DNA from: Carnobacterium_B sp045617425
GTDB taxonomy: Bacteria; Bacillota; Bacilli; Lactobacillales; Carnobacteriaceae
Direction: 5' to 3'
Length of the DNA: 64,000 nt
Assembly: GCF_045617425.1 (NCBI RefSeq)
Contig: NZ_JAZLIO010000009.1
Span: 62,001-126,000, forward strand
Numbering within the stretch: the stretch's first letter is position 1; each line of letters begins with the position of its first letter. This document shows, in pieces, positions 1 through 9,415 of this stretch. Made by a program: the position numbers and the translations under genes. Below the pieces are notes generated by a model. The model saw only the letters and a program-made list of their open reading frames with translations. It had not been told where the DNA came from and made no database searches.

Positions 1-402
1 TTTATTGGCTAATAATAGACCAATCACATCCAAACAAACATGCCAACCTGCTATGTCTCGTGCTGTATGTTCAGTTACTTCTTTCATGTATTCTTTCAAC
101 ACTAAGTGAGTTCCTCTTGGATTCTCACTTAAGTTAAACCGAATCAAATTTTTATCCCAGGTAAATTCCCATACTTTTGGAATCTTTACTTCAGTTATTG
201 TCATTTCTTCATAGGAACCATCTCCTATATCAAATAACAATTTTCCACCTTCAGCTAATTCATGAATCCTAAGTTCACTAAACCATTCTACCAAGTGGTC
301 GTTATCTGTCAACATTGTCCATACTTCCTGTATAGGATAAGGAAAATCACGGTGAAACTCTGCAACTGTCTCATCATTCACTTGTTGTATTTCTGCCAAC
401 AT
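1..402 (-). CDS. SRPBCC (AHSA1-like) domain protein, 3' end cut by window edge
   Basis: The minus frame from ATG at 402 stays open to base 1 (134 codons), so the C-terminus lies outside the window. The start has a good ribosome binding site (GGAGGTAAC at about 406-414). Early residues FPYPIQEVWTMLTD and the later W-E-F-T-W block fit the START-like AHSA1/YndB family, small hydrophobic-cavity proteins that usually bind lipids or act in stress responses. The ligand cannot be read from the sequence. The family assignment is by pattern, not by search. Confidence 0.75.
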   Translation of the reverse strand, partial: MLAEIQQVNDETVAEFHRDFPYPIQEVWTMLTDNDHLVEWFSELRIHELAEGGKLLFDIGDGSYEEMTITEVKIPKVWEFTWDKNLIRFNLSENPRGTHLVLKEYMKEVTEHTARDIAGWHVCLDVIGLLLANK

Positions 403-443
403 TTTGTTACCTCCAGTATGTTTTACGTTTTTCTTCTGAACAG

Positions 444-605
444 TTAGTCTTCTTTCTTTTCCCCTTTATTGTATAAGACAAAACCTAAAATAATCAGTAT
501 TATGCCGATTCCTAAAATGAGTATGCGGTGCTCCTCTAGGCCTGTGAGTCCTAATATAACGGCAACAAATCCGATTGTCATCATAAACAATCCATTTTTC
601 AGCAT
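444..605 (-). CDS. Small membrane protein, 53 aa
   Basis: ATG at 605 follows GAGGATGAGAAATC, and the frame ends with TAA at 444. The product MLKNGLFMMTIGFVAVILGL... has two hydrophobic helices (about residues 5-22 and 28-44) joined by a short TGLEEHR turn, and ends in a charged KGEKKED tail. It looks like a two-TM hairpin. No family is recognised. It lies about 40 bp upstream of the SRPBCC gene on the same strand and may be cotranscribed with it. Confidence 0.6.
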   Translation of the reverse strand: MLKNGLFMMTIGFVAVILGLTGLEEHRILILGIGIILIILGFVLYNKGEKKED

Positions 606-672
606 GATTTCTCATCCTCACTATTTTGTATTTCATCTCTCAGTCAATAATTGAATTTCTTCTTCACATACC

Positions 673-702
673 TATTTTCACCAAAATGAAAACGTGTGTC
701 AA
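673..702 (-). promoter_or_regulatory. Candidate promoter for the 53-aa membrane protein and SRPBCC gene
   Basis: On the minus strand a perfect TTGACA (697-702) is followed after 18 bp by AAAATA (673-678). The -35 is strong, the -10 weak. It lies about 70 bp upstream of the 605 start. The rest of 606-905 holds nothing else I recognise. Confidence 0.35.
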
Positions 703-905
703 ATTTTTGCCCTTATTTTGAAGGTTATTGCATAAATAACGCTTCCACTTTATTTTAGGATGTGCTATCATACGAAAAAGCTTTCCTACTTTCATTATAT
801 GCCCTCGCCAAGCCAGCATGTCCATTAGCATATTCCTTTGTTTCTTTACTAAATCTTGTTACACTAACGTTAATGAGTTTGACTAAAATGAAATGAGGTA
901 GTTTG

Positions 906-1499
906 ATGAAACAGTTAAAGGTAGGCCACTATCCCATGTGGACATATTCAATTCTTATCCTTACTCTTTTTTTTGCTGGGTCGCTTATTACTGGCTGTGG
1001 AAAAATAGATAGTAACAGTACGGATAGTGCTTCTGCTCAGCAAAAAGAGTCCCTTTCTGCTTCTAAATCTAGTAATGCAATAGCCACGCCACTTGAATCA
1101 ACCACTATAAAAGAAGATGACGGTGTGATTACCTTTGATGATTTCAAAGGGTATTGGGCTACTTTTGATTCAAAAGAATCTGTTCCTTTTCAATCTGATA
1201 TCGGGAAATATACTGTTGCAATAACGGATGACTCCTTTATTCCGGGTGAATGGGGAACCACTTTAGGTGGCAGTGATATTCTTAGTTATACGATTGATGA
1301 ATCTATGCTAACGTTAGAACTTTATACGCCTGATTCGAATCTTGAGGGCAAAGATGAAACGTATTTATTAACACTAGAACTTGTCGAAAAAGACGGCTTG
1401 TTTGTTTTAAAATCAGCTAACGGATCAGTCATTTTTTACCCTGTTACCTCCCAAGAATTTCTAGATGCCGGTTGGAAAATACCTAGTGACAGTTTATAA
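906..1499 (+). CDS. Secreted lipoprotein of unknown function
   Basis: ATG at 906 sits 7 bp after GAGG (895-898), which fits better than the TTG three bases upstream. The product is 197 aa. An N-terminal hydrophobic segment (about residues 12-30) ends in a lipobox LITG-C with Cys31, so it should be anchored as a lipoprotein. A Ser/Thr/Ala-rich linker (about 35-65) leads to a compact domain with DFKGYWATF and several alternating beta-type stretches. That pattern is common in uncharacterised Lactobacillales lipoproteins. A bidirectional terminator separates it from the converging helicase gene. Confidence 0.75.
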   Translation: MKQLKVGHYPMWTYSILILTLFFAGSLITGCGKIDSNSTDSASAQQKESLSASKSSNAIATPLESTTIKEDDGVITFDDFKGYWATFDSKESVPFQSDIGKYTVAITDDSFIPGEWGTTLGGSDILSYTIDESMLTLELYTPDSNLEGKDETYLLTLELVEKDGLFVLKSANGSVIFYPVTSQEFLDAGWKIPSDSL

Positions 1500-1544
1500 A
1501 AGAGGTTAGGTGTTAGGTTTCAACTTGCTTTTAAAAATTCATAA

Positions 1545-1591
1545 AAAAAAGACTAGATAAATACATTTTGTATTTTTTCTAGTCTTTTTTT
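1545..1591. terminator. Bidirectional intrinsic terminator
   Basis: Arms AAAAAAGACTAGA (1545-1557) and TCTAGTCTTTTTT (1579-1591) pair perfectly. Runs of A and T on the two sides let it serve both the lipoprotein gene and the converging DEAD-box gene. Confidence 0.9.
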
Positions 1592-1594
1592 GCA

Positions 1595-2905
1595 TTATTC
1601 GATCTCTTTATTTTTTGTTTTTCTGCGAGCACCCTTATTTTTATCCACTTTTTTGCGGTGTTTCTTCTTTTTCTTAACGGGTTCACTGATTTCTTTTTTA
1701 GTTGCCTCAACGGTTGGTTTAATAATCCTTTTCACTTTAACAGGTGCTTTTACTGCTTCAGATGTTTCCGGCTGTTCTTCAGCTAACGGACGCTCTTTCA
1801 CAATTTCTCCACCATACAAGTAGACTTGGCTCAATTTGATTTCCAATGAAGAAATCAATTTCTTGAATTCTCTTAATTCACGTTCATTGACCAAGGTCAA
1901 AACAGTTCCGGTTTTCCCCATTCGTGCCGTACGACCTGAACGATGAATGTAACTTTCTTTCGTTTGTGGAACATCATACTGGATTACGTAGGGTAAGTCC
2001 TGAATGTCTAACCCTCTAGAACCTACATCTGTTGTTAACAATAATTTGATTTTGCCATCACGAAATTGTTGCAAAGCTTGTTTGCGCTCTGTTTTGTATT
2101 TTTCACCATGTAAAACAGCTACAGAGATGCCTTCATAATTCAATTTTTCAAAAGCCAATGTTAAATTGGCAACATTATTTACAAAAACTAACCCTCTAAA
2201 GTCTTTCATATGTGTCAATCGTCTAAGCGTCTCTACTCGTTTACGTGTGGGCGTTTCAATATACGCATGAAGGACTTCACCTTTAGATTGATCCTCTTTT
2301 GTTGCATCGATCCATTCAGGTTCTACATTAAACCATTTTGCCAAATCTTGCATCAGTTCATTACTGGTAGCAGAAAAAAAGCCCATTTGACGTTGCCCAG
2401 GCATTTTATTGACTAGCTTTCTTACCGTTGCCAATTGCTCTTGCTGCAATAATTGATCTGCTTCATCCAAAATAACCGTTTGTACTGTATGCAATTTCAA
2501 TTTTTTTGTTTCAGAAATTTCAAAAATCCGACCGGGAGTACCAACAATAATTTCTGGTTTTTCTTTCAATTTATCCAACTGGCGATTTAAATTGGCTCCA
2601 CCAATAATAGTCTGACTGTTTAAGCCTAGTTGACTAGCCCATTCTTGGACTACTTCTCCTACTTGAATCGATAATTCTTGTGAAGGTGTCAAAATAACTA
2701 CTTGGACACCTGCTTTTGGTTTAACTTGTTCTAAAGTTGGAAGTGTATAGGCTACTGTTTTACCAGTTCCAGTAGGTGAAATACCCACCACGTCTTTTCC
2801 TGTTTTTAGGGGTTCATAAACTTTTTCTTGAATAGCAGAAGGTTCTTTATATGCTAATGCTTCCCAATGCTGTTTAAATGCGGGTAAACTGTTTTCTATC
2901 ATCAT
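1595..2905 (-). CDS. DEAD-box ATP-dependent RNA helicase (YfmL/CshC-like)
   Basis: This 436-aa protein unwinds RNA duplexes with ATP and probably acts in ribosome assembly or cold adaptation. Motifs appear in order: Q motif (SAIQEKV, about 23-29), motif I SPTGTGKT (43-50), TPSQELS, VGTPGRI, motif II DEAD (147-150), motif III SAT (178-180), TTDVGSRGLDI and HRSGRTARMG. After about residue 370 a Pro/Glu/Lys linker ends in a strongly basic tail (KKKKKHRKK and more), typical of RNA-binding extensions. It starts ATGATG after GAGGACTAA. The short helicase core fits the YfmL group better than CshA/CshB; that subgroup call is tentative. Confidence 0.9.
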   Translation of the reverse strand: MMIENSLPAFKQHWEALAYKEPSAIQEKVYEPLKTGKDVVGISPTGTGKTVAYTLPTLEQVKPKAGVQVVILTPSQELSIQVGEVVQEWASQLGLNSQTIIGGANLNRQLDKLKEKPEIIVGTPGRIFEISETKKLKLHTVQTVILDEADQLLQQEQLATVRKLVNKMPGQRQMGFFSATSNELMQDLAKWFNVEPEWIDATKEDQSKGEVLHAYIETPTRKRVETLRRLTHMKDFRGLVFVNNVANLTLAFEKLNYEGISVAVLHGEKYKTERKQALQQFRDGKIKLLLTTDVGSRGLDIQDLPYVIQYDVPQTKESYIHRSGRTARMGKTGTVLTLVNERELREFKKLISSLEIKLSQVYLYGGEIVKERPLAEEQPETSEAVKAPVKVKRIIKPTVEATKKEISEPVKKKKKHRKKVDKNKGARRKTKNKEIE

Positions 2906-3009
2906 TTAGTCCTCGTTTCTTTACGTACCTGTTGTTATCAAGCTCTATCATATCAAAATTATACTGTTTCAGCTAACTTTTCTACTGTTATTTTTTATTT
3001 CATCAAATT

Positions 3010-3048
3010 AAAAAGGAAACTCGAATAAATGTTTCGGGCTTCCTTTTT
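3010..3048 (-). terminator. Intrinsic terminator of the Gfo/Idh gene
   Basis: AAAAAGGAA (3010-3018) and TTCCTTTTT (3040-3048) form the base of a longer imperfect hairpin with a CGAA/TTCG inner stem. It lies just beyond the stop at 3061. Confidence 0.8.
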
Positions 3049-3060
3049 AATATCTTTATT

Positions 3061-4062
3061 TTATTTTTCGTCTGCCGCAAAAACGATACCAGCATCTTTA
3101 CGTAAATCTGTCATTACTTGATTCACTTCTTGGCTTAGCGTCAACCATTCCTTGTATTCCTTTTGTTTAGCAACGTCATCAGTGAAATTGATCACATCTG
3201 CAAAGTCTTTAGCTTCATCCATCATTGGGTTCTCAGAAGCTTTTTGAGCAATGCTTTCTTTCAATTTTGTTTTACGATCAATTACTTCAATAGTGGTGAT
3301 TGATTCAATACTGTCCATCGATAGTGTTTTATTTAAACCATAAATTTCAGATGGCAAATAAGAATTAACCATTTTACCGGCCAAAATTGTTACATCAAAT
3401 CCTTTGTAGCGTAAGATGATGGTTCCCTTTCCATCGACTCCTGTAGCAATTTTCGTGCAGAAGTAATGACTGCTTTCCGGCATACCAAACCATGAAATCG
3501 CAGCATATAAAGGATAAACACCTAAATCGGCCAAAGCTCCACCAGAATAGTTTAAAGAGAAAATATTTGGTTCTTCTCCATTCAAAACAGCATCATAGCG
3601 AGAAGAATACTTCATATATGCAAAGGTCGCACCTTGAAGACTTTCAATCGCTTTCACTTCTTCTTTTACAATTTTAAAGTTTTCTTCATGAACATGACGT
3701 GCTGCTTCGAATAAAAACACCTTGTTTTCTTCAGCTACTTGAGCTGCAGCGATCCATTCACGCGGATTAGAAAAAATAGGTTTTTCTACGATAACATGCT
3801 TACCTGCATTCATTAAAGTAACGGCTTGTTCATAGTGCATGCTATTTGGTGATGCAACGTATACAACATCAATATCTGAATTTGTAGCAAAGGCTTCTAA
3901 ACTCGTTTCAAAAACAGTTGCATGGTAAGGTTCGCCAAAAGCTTTTGCTTTTTCAAGCGATCTTGAATACACACCGACTAATTGATATTCTTGCGTTGCA
4001 ATTGCTGCATCTACAAATTGATTCGTGATCCAATTCGTTCCAATAATACCTAAATTTAACAT
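3061..4062 (-). CDS. Gfo/Idh/MocA family NAD(P)-dependent oxidoreductase
   Basis: This 333-aa protein has an N-terminal Rossmann fold (LGIIGTNWI, residues 4-12), the VVYVASPNSMHYEQ segment and the EKP motif (93-95) whose Lys usually contacts substrate and cofactor. A GGALADLGVYPL stretch follows in the C-terminal alpha/beta domain. Members oxidise or reduce sugars, inositols or related polyols; the substrate cannot be read here. It stands alone between its own terminator and the Mga pseudogene. A second, diverged family member lies at 60940-61908. Confidence 0.9.
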   Translation of the reverse strand: MLNLGIIGTNWITNQFVDAAIATQEYQLVGVYSRSLEKAKAFGEPYHATVFETSLEAFATNSDIDVVYVASPNSMHYEQAVTLMNAGKHVIVEKPIFSNPREWIAAAQVAEENKVFLFEAARHVHEENFKIVKEEVKAIESLQGATFAYMKYSSRYDAVLNGEEPNIFSLNYSGGALADLGVYPLYAAISWFGMPESSHYFCTKIATGVDGKGTIILRYKGFDVTILAGKMVNSYLPSEIYGLNKTLSMDSIESITTIEVIDRKTKLKESIAQKASENPMMDEAKDFADVINFTDDVAKQKEYKEWLTLSQEVNQVMTDLRKDAGIVFAADEK

Positions 4063-4140
4063 CCTATCAACCCCACCTAATTAATCGTTCACACGTTAAG
4101 TGCAAGCGTTTTTTTATTTTATCATACCATATTCTTCTCT

Positions 4141-5650
4141 TTATGGGAAAGGTGAATACGCGTTTATCTGGTAGTTGCACTTTTCATTCGTTTGTTTGAT
4201 TTCAGTTAAAATAGTTCGGATAGTTTTCCAATTCCGTTCATTTGGAGCATAATCAATCCCTATTATTGGTATTGTTTCTATAATATTTTTTCTAATCTCT
4301 TTTATTTGAGAGTCTGTCACCACAACATCTATTTCTGAATTTTGAAATTTATTTTCTGCCAAACTATAACACTTTAGTTCGTTAGGAAAATAATTTTTCA
4401 ATATATCGGCTAAAAACAATTCATGATTTTTACCAAAATGAGAAATAATCAAAACATTTATTTTAGTTTGTAGTTGTATAACCTGAGATGTCAGACCTTC
4501 CCAGTTGATAATTAAGATATACAAAAATCCAAGAGTCTCTTCATTTGTTTTTGGAATCCAATCGCCAAAAGACCAATCTTCTAATTCAGAACGTGCCAAA
4601 TTTATAAATGAATGATAAATTTTATCTATTTGATGCAATGTTTTTTTTGCACGGTCAATAAAAAAGAAGTTACGCCCTTGGAATTCTTTTTTATACATTA
4701 TATAATGAAAAATACGTCGCTGCAAAACAGCTTTATTTGTTAGAATGAAGGAATGTTTTTCAGAAAAACTCGTTAAAAATTGATCAATTTGTTTGAACGT
4801 TTCTACTATTTCTATGGTTGCATAATGGTTTGTAAGATTTGGTTTTAAATATCTATTCATGTAGTAAAATCCCATAAATTCAATTTCTTGTTTAGCTACG
4901 ATAATTGATTTATCTTTTAGAAGTTCTTCAATAATGTTTACTACTTCCTTAGTTACTTCTATGGGAGCATTATAATGATCTAATGTACGACCTTTACTGA
5001 TCCGTTCGGGAACTATCAGTAAATAAATAGATAATTCATTTTCCATAATAGGAGATAAATCGACATTTGTTCTTACTGCAAGTTCTTGTACAATCTCTAC
5101 AGCCTTGCTAACATCAAGGTACTTCGCTATTCCAACTTTAGTTCCAGATTTTTCCCAGAAAAAAAGACTATAAAAATATCGAATTTGTTTCTCTGAACCA
5201 ACTATTTTCATTGGCTTTTTTTGAATAGTTAAGTTGTAATCCTTGAGAAATAAATTTATTTGCTTAACACAGCGTAATATAGAAGATGTACTAGTAAATA
5301 ATTTTTCAGCATACTCTTCTACAGTATACTGTTTTTCTTGATACAAATATTCTAAGATTTGACAACATAAATTCTCAGCTAGAATTTATTGATAAACACT
5401 TTCCATTTGAAAAGTTGCTGGCAAATTCAATTTAACTCCATGGTGATTAGATGTAACAAGTTTAATTGAATGTTGAGAAAAAGTATTGTAATAGTATATA
5501 TCTGCTTTAACACTTCGAACAGAGCAATTTAAGTGCAGAGCAATTTAAGTGCAGAGCAATTTCTTCTATTGTCCACCATTCGTCTTTACTATTCAGCAAT
5601 TCTATTAATTCTAAACGCCTCAATGAACTTGAATCCATCAATAATCTCAT
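4141..5650 (-). pseudogene. Mga/AtxA-type virulence-style regulator, disrupted twice
   Basis: The intact 3' part (TTG-start frame from 5346) encodes about 400 aa of the PRD-like and EIIB-like regions of Mga regulators. Upstream, ATG at 5650 opens MRLLMDSSSLRRLELIELL, the first HTH of the family, but this frame stops after about 47 codons. The cause is visible: a 16-bp unit (ATTGCTCTGCACTTAA on the minus strand) is tandemly duplicated at about 5528-5559. Removing one copy restores EEIALHLNCSVRSVKADI, a normal recognition helix, and a frame that runs into the C-terminal part except for one in-frame TAA (5386-5388, SVYQ-stop-ILAEN). One base change (AAA to TAA) would explain that stop. Without the lesions the protein would be about 497 aa, the usual Mga length. 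Confidence 0.85.
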
Positions 5651-6230
5651 GGCAATCTACACTCCCACATTCTTATTTTAAACGTTAGAAACAAACTATG
5701 TATAACTACTTTTTTCCAGACAAAGAATCGCCTCATATCGCAGACGATTCTTGCGGAGAACTCATATAATGATTTTGTTTAGATGAAGGGGTAATCTATC
5801 ACAATTTGGCATGGGGTATTGTGAGTAGATGAGGATGCAAATATAAAACTAGATCGTCTAACTAGTTTAGTTTAAAACCATCCGTATTGATAAGTTTGCC
5901 AAACAAATCGTGGATATACGGAATCGTCTTAAGGAGAGAAAACAACTTATAGGGTATGAGTATTACTAGGTAATTTTGAGGTCTTAAAGCAGGGTATGAT
6001 TTGGTCCTTTAGTATTAGAGTAAACGCTTGTAAGAGGGTTTGGACAATGGGACAAGAGACGGGAAAAAGACAAACAATTGTTTATTTTTTTCAGCGCATC
6101 ACTCCTCTGTCAATTAAGTACCATCAGTATAGCAAATTCTAATCAAATTTTCATTTCAATTTATGCACTACATTAGGCAATTTATGATTAGTTTATTTTT
6201 ACCCACCTAAACATTTGTCCTTAAACTAAA
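5651..6230. other. Gene-poor stretch, possible decayed sequence
   Basis: There is no ORF above about 30 codons with a start and RBS on either strand. A short open stretch near 5878-5970 on the plus strand (FKTIRIDKFAKQ... ending at TAG) has no recognisable start or family. GAATCG/CGATTC (about 5725-5750) form a small inverted repeat. I see no transposase motif or insertion-sequence ends. The region probably held a gene that has decayed. Confidence 0.5.
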
Positions 6231-6279
6231 AAAACCAATGAATAAAAAATGTTAAAAAAACATTCTATCCATTGGTTTT
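6231..6279 (-). terminator. Intrinsic terminator of the aldo/keto reductase gene
   Basis: AAAACCAATG (6231-6240) pairs with CATTGGTTTT (6270-6279), with an extra ATA/TAT inside. It lies about 90 bp beyond the stop at 6366. Confidence 0.75.
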
Positions 6280-6365
6280 CATTAAAATTCATGTCATAAA
6301 CTGATATTTATTCAAAAATAGGATTAGTTTAGTTATAATTTTTTCATTTAAAAGTAAAAAGAAGC

Positions 6366-7256
6366 TTATCTGCGTCCTTGTTTTTTTTCACGACTTGTTC
6401 GAACTCTTAAATTTCCTGCACGATAAGTCTCATTAGGGTTTCGATCTCTATTTTGTTTATCCAAATTATTAATAGTGTTCATATCCTCGTCTGATAGCAT
6501 AAAATCAAACACTTCAATATTTTCTTGCATTCGATCTTTATTACTAGATTTTGGAATTGGAATGACATCGCGCTGAATATCCCAACGTAAAGCAACTTGA
6601 GAAGCTGTTTTACCGTATTTTTCACCGATGGTTGTCAAGTGGCGTTCTTTACTGACATTCCCTCTTTTTAAAGGACTATAAGCCATTGTCACAATATTTT
6701 CAGAATCACAAAAGTCATTTAGATCCTCATTAGGATGCCCTGGATAAACTTCATACTGATTGATAGCTGGATTTACTTTTGCTTCTTTTAATAATTCAGA
6801 TAAATCGCCTCTACTAAAATTAGAGACTCCGATTGAACGTGCTCTACCTGATTCATAGATGTCTTCGAGTGCTCTCCACGTATCTAAGTTTACTGCATCG
6901 TCCTTATCCGGCCAGTGAATCAGTAACAAATCAACATACGGTTGGTTTAACCGACTTAAACTTGCTTCAAAAGATTGGATAGCATTATCAAACCCAGCAT
7001 CTGTTTTCCAGATCTTAGTAACAAGAAAGATTTCATCACGAGAGACACCTGAACTAACTGCACGATTGACTCCACGACCAACATCTTCCTCATTATCATA
7101 CTGTGAAGCTGTATCAATTAATCGGTACCCTTTCATGATTGCTGAAAAAACAGCATCTTCAGCTTCTTGTCCGGTCATTCCACTAGTCCCTAATCCAATT
7201 CCAGGAATCGTGTATCCGTTGTTTAACGCCATTCTGTCTAATAAGCTTACTACCAT
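6366..7256 (-). CDS. Aldo/keto reductase (2,5-diketo-D-gluconate reductase-like)
   Basis: This 296-aa NADPH-dependent carbonyl reductase has the AKR catalytic tetrad: Asp48 (LIDTASQYDNE), Tyr53, Lys81 (VTKIW) and His114 (LLIHWP). The cofactor loop IPKSSNKDRMQEN near the C-terminus is typical. The start follows GGAGGCGGATAACT. The tail after the fold is short and basic (REKKQGRR), slightly longer than usual. A monocistronic unit with its own terminator. The substrate is not predictable. Confidence 0.92.
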   Translation of the reverse strand: MVVSLLDRMALNNGYTIPGIGLGTSGMTGQEAEDAVFSAIMKGYRLIDTASQYDNEEDVGRGVNRAVSSGVSRDEIFLVTKIWKTDAGFDNAIQSFEASLSRLNQPYVDLLLIHWPDKDDAVNLDTWRALEDIYESGRARSIGVSNFSRGDLSELLKEAKVNPAINQYEVYPGHPNEDLNDFCDSENIVTMAYSPLKRGNVSKERHLTTIGEKYGKTASQVALRWDIQRDVIPIPKSSNKDRMQENIEVFDFMLSDEDMNTINNLDKQNRDRNPNETYRAGNLRVRTSREKKQGRR

Positions 7257-7340
7257 AGTTATCCGCCTCCTAAACTTTGTGTTATCTTTAGTTTAAACAA
7301 CGCTCGCTTAAACTTCAAAAGAAAACACTTACAAATCGAA

Positions 7341-7389
7341 AAAAGACAGAATGTGAAACGCACAATTGTGTGCTTAGTTTCTGTCTTTT
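7341..7389 (-). terminator. Intrinsic terminator of the metallophosphoesterase gene
   Basis: AAAAGACAGAA (7341-7351) pairs with TTTCTGTCTTTT (7378-7389), enclosing a second small palindrome around GCACAATTGTGTGC. Confidence 0.85.
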
Positions 7390-7411
7390 CAGCTAGAAAA
7401 AATTTAGTTTC

Positions 7412-8257
7412 TTAATGTAAAATAACAACTACCATTTCTGGACGATTGTTAAAACGAAATGGAAAGGTAGAATTTCCAATTCCCCGACTGACCATCATAC
7501 GATAAGCTGGCATATTTGGATCATAATAAATTCCACTGGTGTACGCAGGTAACTTCCCTTGACCTGGTGCAAACAAGCCGCCTAAGAAAGGCAATCGAAC
7601 TTGCCCACCATGAGCATGTCCACTAAGGGTAAGCGCTGGAACACGCGTTAAGTCCATTAAATACTCTTCAAACAATTCGGGATGGTGTGCCAATAAAATA
7701 CGCGGTTTTGTACGTAGCGATTCTTCAATGGTCACCTCTCTCAAAATAGGTTTTGGCGTGTTCTCAAAATCTTCTTTCTCAGACAAACCCATAACTACGA
7801 TTCCATCGTCTCCAATTGGTAACCAATCTGCTTCATCAATCAATACTCTTACTCCAGCAGCGGTTAGAACTGTTTCCCATTTTTGCAAATGACCTGACAT
7901 CAAGTCATGGTTTCCGGTCACAGCATAAGTTGGGGCGATCTCAACTAAAGCCTTACAAAAAGATTTCAATTCTTTTTCTGGAAAATCACCACGTATATCT
8001 ATCAAATCACCAGTCAATGCAATCATATCTGGTTTTTCTTTTGTAACTTTCTCAATTAACTGTTTTATAGAAACGCCTTGACGTGGAAAATGTAAATCAC
8101 TTAAATGTACAATTTTTGCTCCACTTAATTTTTTCCCCGTGAAAGGTAATTTAATTTCAACTTGCGTTCGTTGTAGCTGTGTATTTTGAAAATATAAATA
8201 AAGAACAATACTACCTATAAGTGCTAAAAATATACCAACTATTGTCCATCCTGACAT
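7412..8257 (-). CDS. Membrane-anchored calcineurin-like metallophosphoesterase (YkuE/YaeI type)
   Basis: An N-terminal TM helix (about residues 4-24) is followed by all metal-ligand motifs of the family: HLSDLHF, TGDLID, VTGNHD, LLAHHPE and LSGHAHGGQ. The 281-aa length and N-terminal anchor match YkuE/YaeI proteins, which face the cell envelope and may hydrolyse phosphodiesters in lipid or wall precursors; the substrate is uncertain. The start follows GGGGGAATAAGT. It has its own terminator. Confidence 0.88.
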   Translation of the reverse strand: MSGWTIVGIFLALIGSIVLYLYFQNTQLQRTQVEIKLPFTGKKLSGAKIVHLSDLHFPRQGVSIKQLIEKVTKEKPDMIALTGDLIDIRGDFPEKELKSFCKALVEIAPTYAVTGNHDLMSGHLQKWETVLTAAGVRVLIDEADWLPIGDDGIVVMGLSEKEDFENTPKPILREVTIEESLRTKPRILLAHHPELFEEYLMDLTRVPALTLSGHAHGGQVRLPFLGGLFAPGQGKLPAYTSGIYYDPNMPAYRMMVSRGIGNSTFPFRFNNRPEMVVVILH

Positions 8258-8400
8258 ACTTATTCCCCCTTGACCAAACCAAAACTAATTACTTTTTCTT
8301 ACTGCTCTAATTAATTGATTTATTTAATGTACTAGTCTTGCCTTATTGTATCATAGATTTCTTTATAAAACGGTTACTATTGAATGGTTCTCATCAAAAA

Positions 8401-8434
8401 AATTCCGATTCTTTTATCTAAAAGAATCGGAATT
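8401..8434 (-). terminator. Intrinsic terminator
   Basis: AATTCCGATTCTTTT pairs perfectly with AAAAGAATCGGAATT, directly after the stop at 8442. Confidence 0.9.
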
Positions 8435-8441
8435 GGCTTTA

Positions 8442-9125
8442 TTAATTAGTGTAAACCATTTTTGTATTTATTAATGTATCAGATTTTACTGATTGAAATG
8501 AGTACTGTTCCTTGCCACTTTTTATCTCAAGCTCAATAGCTTGGATTTCCTTTTCAGCATTATATGTCATTAGTAGATCTATTAGTCCTTTTGATTGAGT
8601 TAATATAGTATCCACACTTAAACCTGCTTCAATTGTTAGTTGAATCGTAAGGACACCACTCATTAAGTCAAAATTATTCTTACTAACATCCCATTGTTTA
8701 GAAAGATTAGTATCTGGTACTGAAGTTGCATTATGGTAAAAATGTGTCATTTTTACTCCATCATTCGTTGTTTCAGCTTTATAATTTAATTCTTTTTTTG
8801 AATTCATTTCTTTTGCAGAGTCGCGATAAGTTAAAATAGTCACTTCTTGGTGTTTTTCTTTCTTTAATTCTTTTGCTTCTTCAATTATTTCTTTTTCTGT
8901 ACTACTTGAAGAAGAAATAGATACTATAGAATCAAACTTTTCCAATTTTTCCGATTGAAAAGTAGTGCGGTAGTTGCTGGCTAGTCCATCTATTGCATTG
9001 GCGTAAACCGGTTGAAACAGATAGCCTAAAAAGAATAAGCTCCATCCTAGAAGTACAACTAAACTTAAACGAAGGTAGATTGCGTTCTTTTTATGTATAT
9101 GAGTATGAACTGTTGGATTTCTCAT
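8442..9125 (-). CDS. Membrane-anchored or secreted unknown, last gene of the SipW/TasA locus
   Basis: Starting at ATG 9125 (AGGAAGTGG upstream), the product is 227 aa. A hydrophobic helix (about 18-38) ends near a possible signal peptidase site (V-Y-A-N-A, 40-44). Next comes a Ser-rich, then Glu/Lys-rich coil (IEEAKELKKEKHQE), then a beta-rich C-terminal domain of about 130 aa. I recognise no family. It lies downstream of two TasA-like proteins, so a role as assembly or anchoring partner (in the way TapA partners TasA) is possible, but this is inferred from position only. Confidence 0.65.
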   Translation of the reverse strand: MRNPTVHTHIHKKNAIYLRLSLVVLLGWSLFFLGYLFQPVYANAIDGLASNYRTTFQSEKLEKFDSIVSISSSSSTEKEIIEEAKELKKEKHQEVTILTYRDSAKEMNSKKELNYKAETTNDGVKMTHFYHNATSVPDTNLSKQWDVSKNNFDLMSGVLTIQLTIEAGLSVDTILTQSKGLIDLLMTYNAEKEIQAIELEIKSGKEQYSFQSVKSDTLINTKMVYTN

Positions 9126-9363
9126 AAAAAACACCACTTCCTATTATTCAATTTTAATCTATTGTTATACACTCATTTTACTCTTTATGTTATAAATGTC
9201 ACGTTTTATTTATGTAAATATTGTATAAAGATTCTATTTAATTAATAAAAACCCTTACATTTATAAAAATAAGAATCAAATTAATCTTTCAACAACTTTT
9301 AAATCTCATTTATATAATCGGCATAAACATCTAATTGTTAAGTATTATTTTAAAATAGAATAC

Positions 9364-9394
9364 AAAAAAGACCCTAACAATTGTAGGGGTCTTT
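9364..9394 (-). terminator. Intrinsic terminator after the large TasA-like gene
   Basis: AAGACCCTA pairs with TAGGGGTCTT (one bulge), flanked by A and T runs, about 20 bp beyond the stop at 9416. Confidence 0.85.
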
Positions 9395-9415
9395 AAAATA
9401 TATTCACTTAATTAT

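Noticed and set aside
5651..6230. Insertion-sequence remnant
   Set aside because: No transposase motif, no terminal inverted repeats and no target duplication visible.
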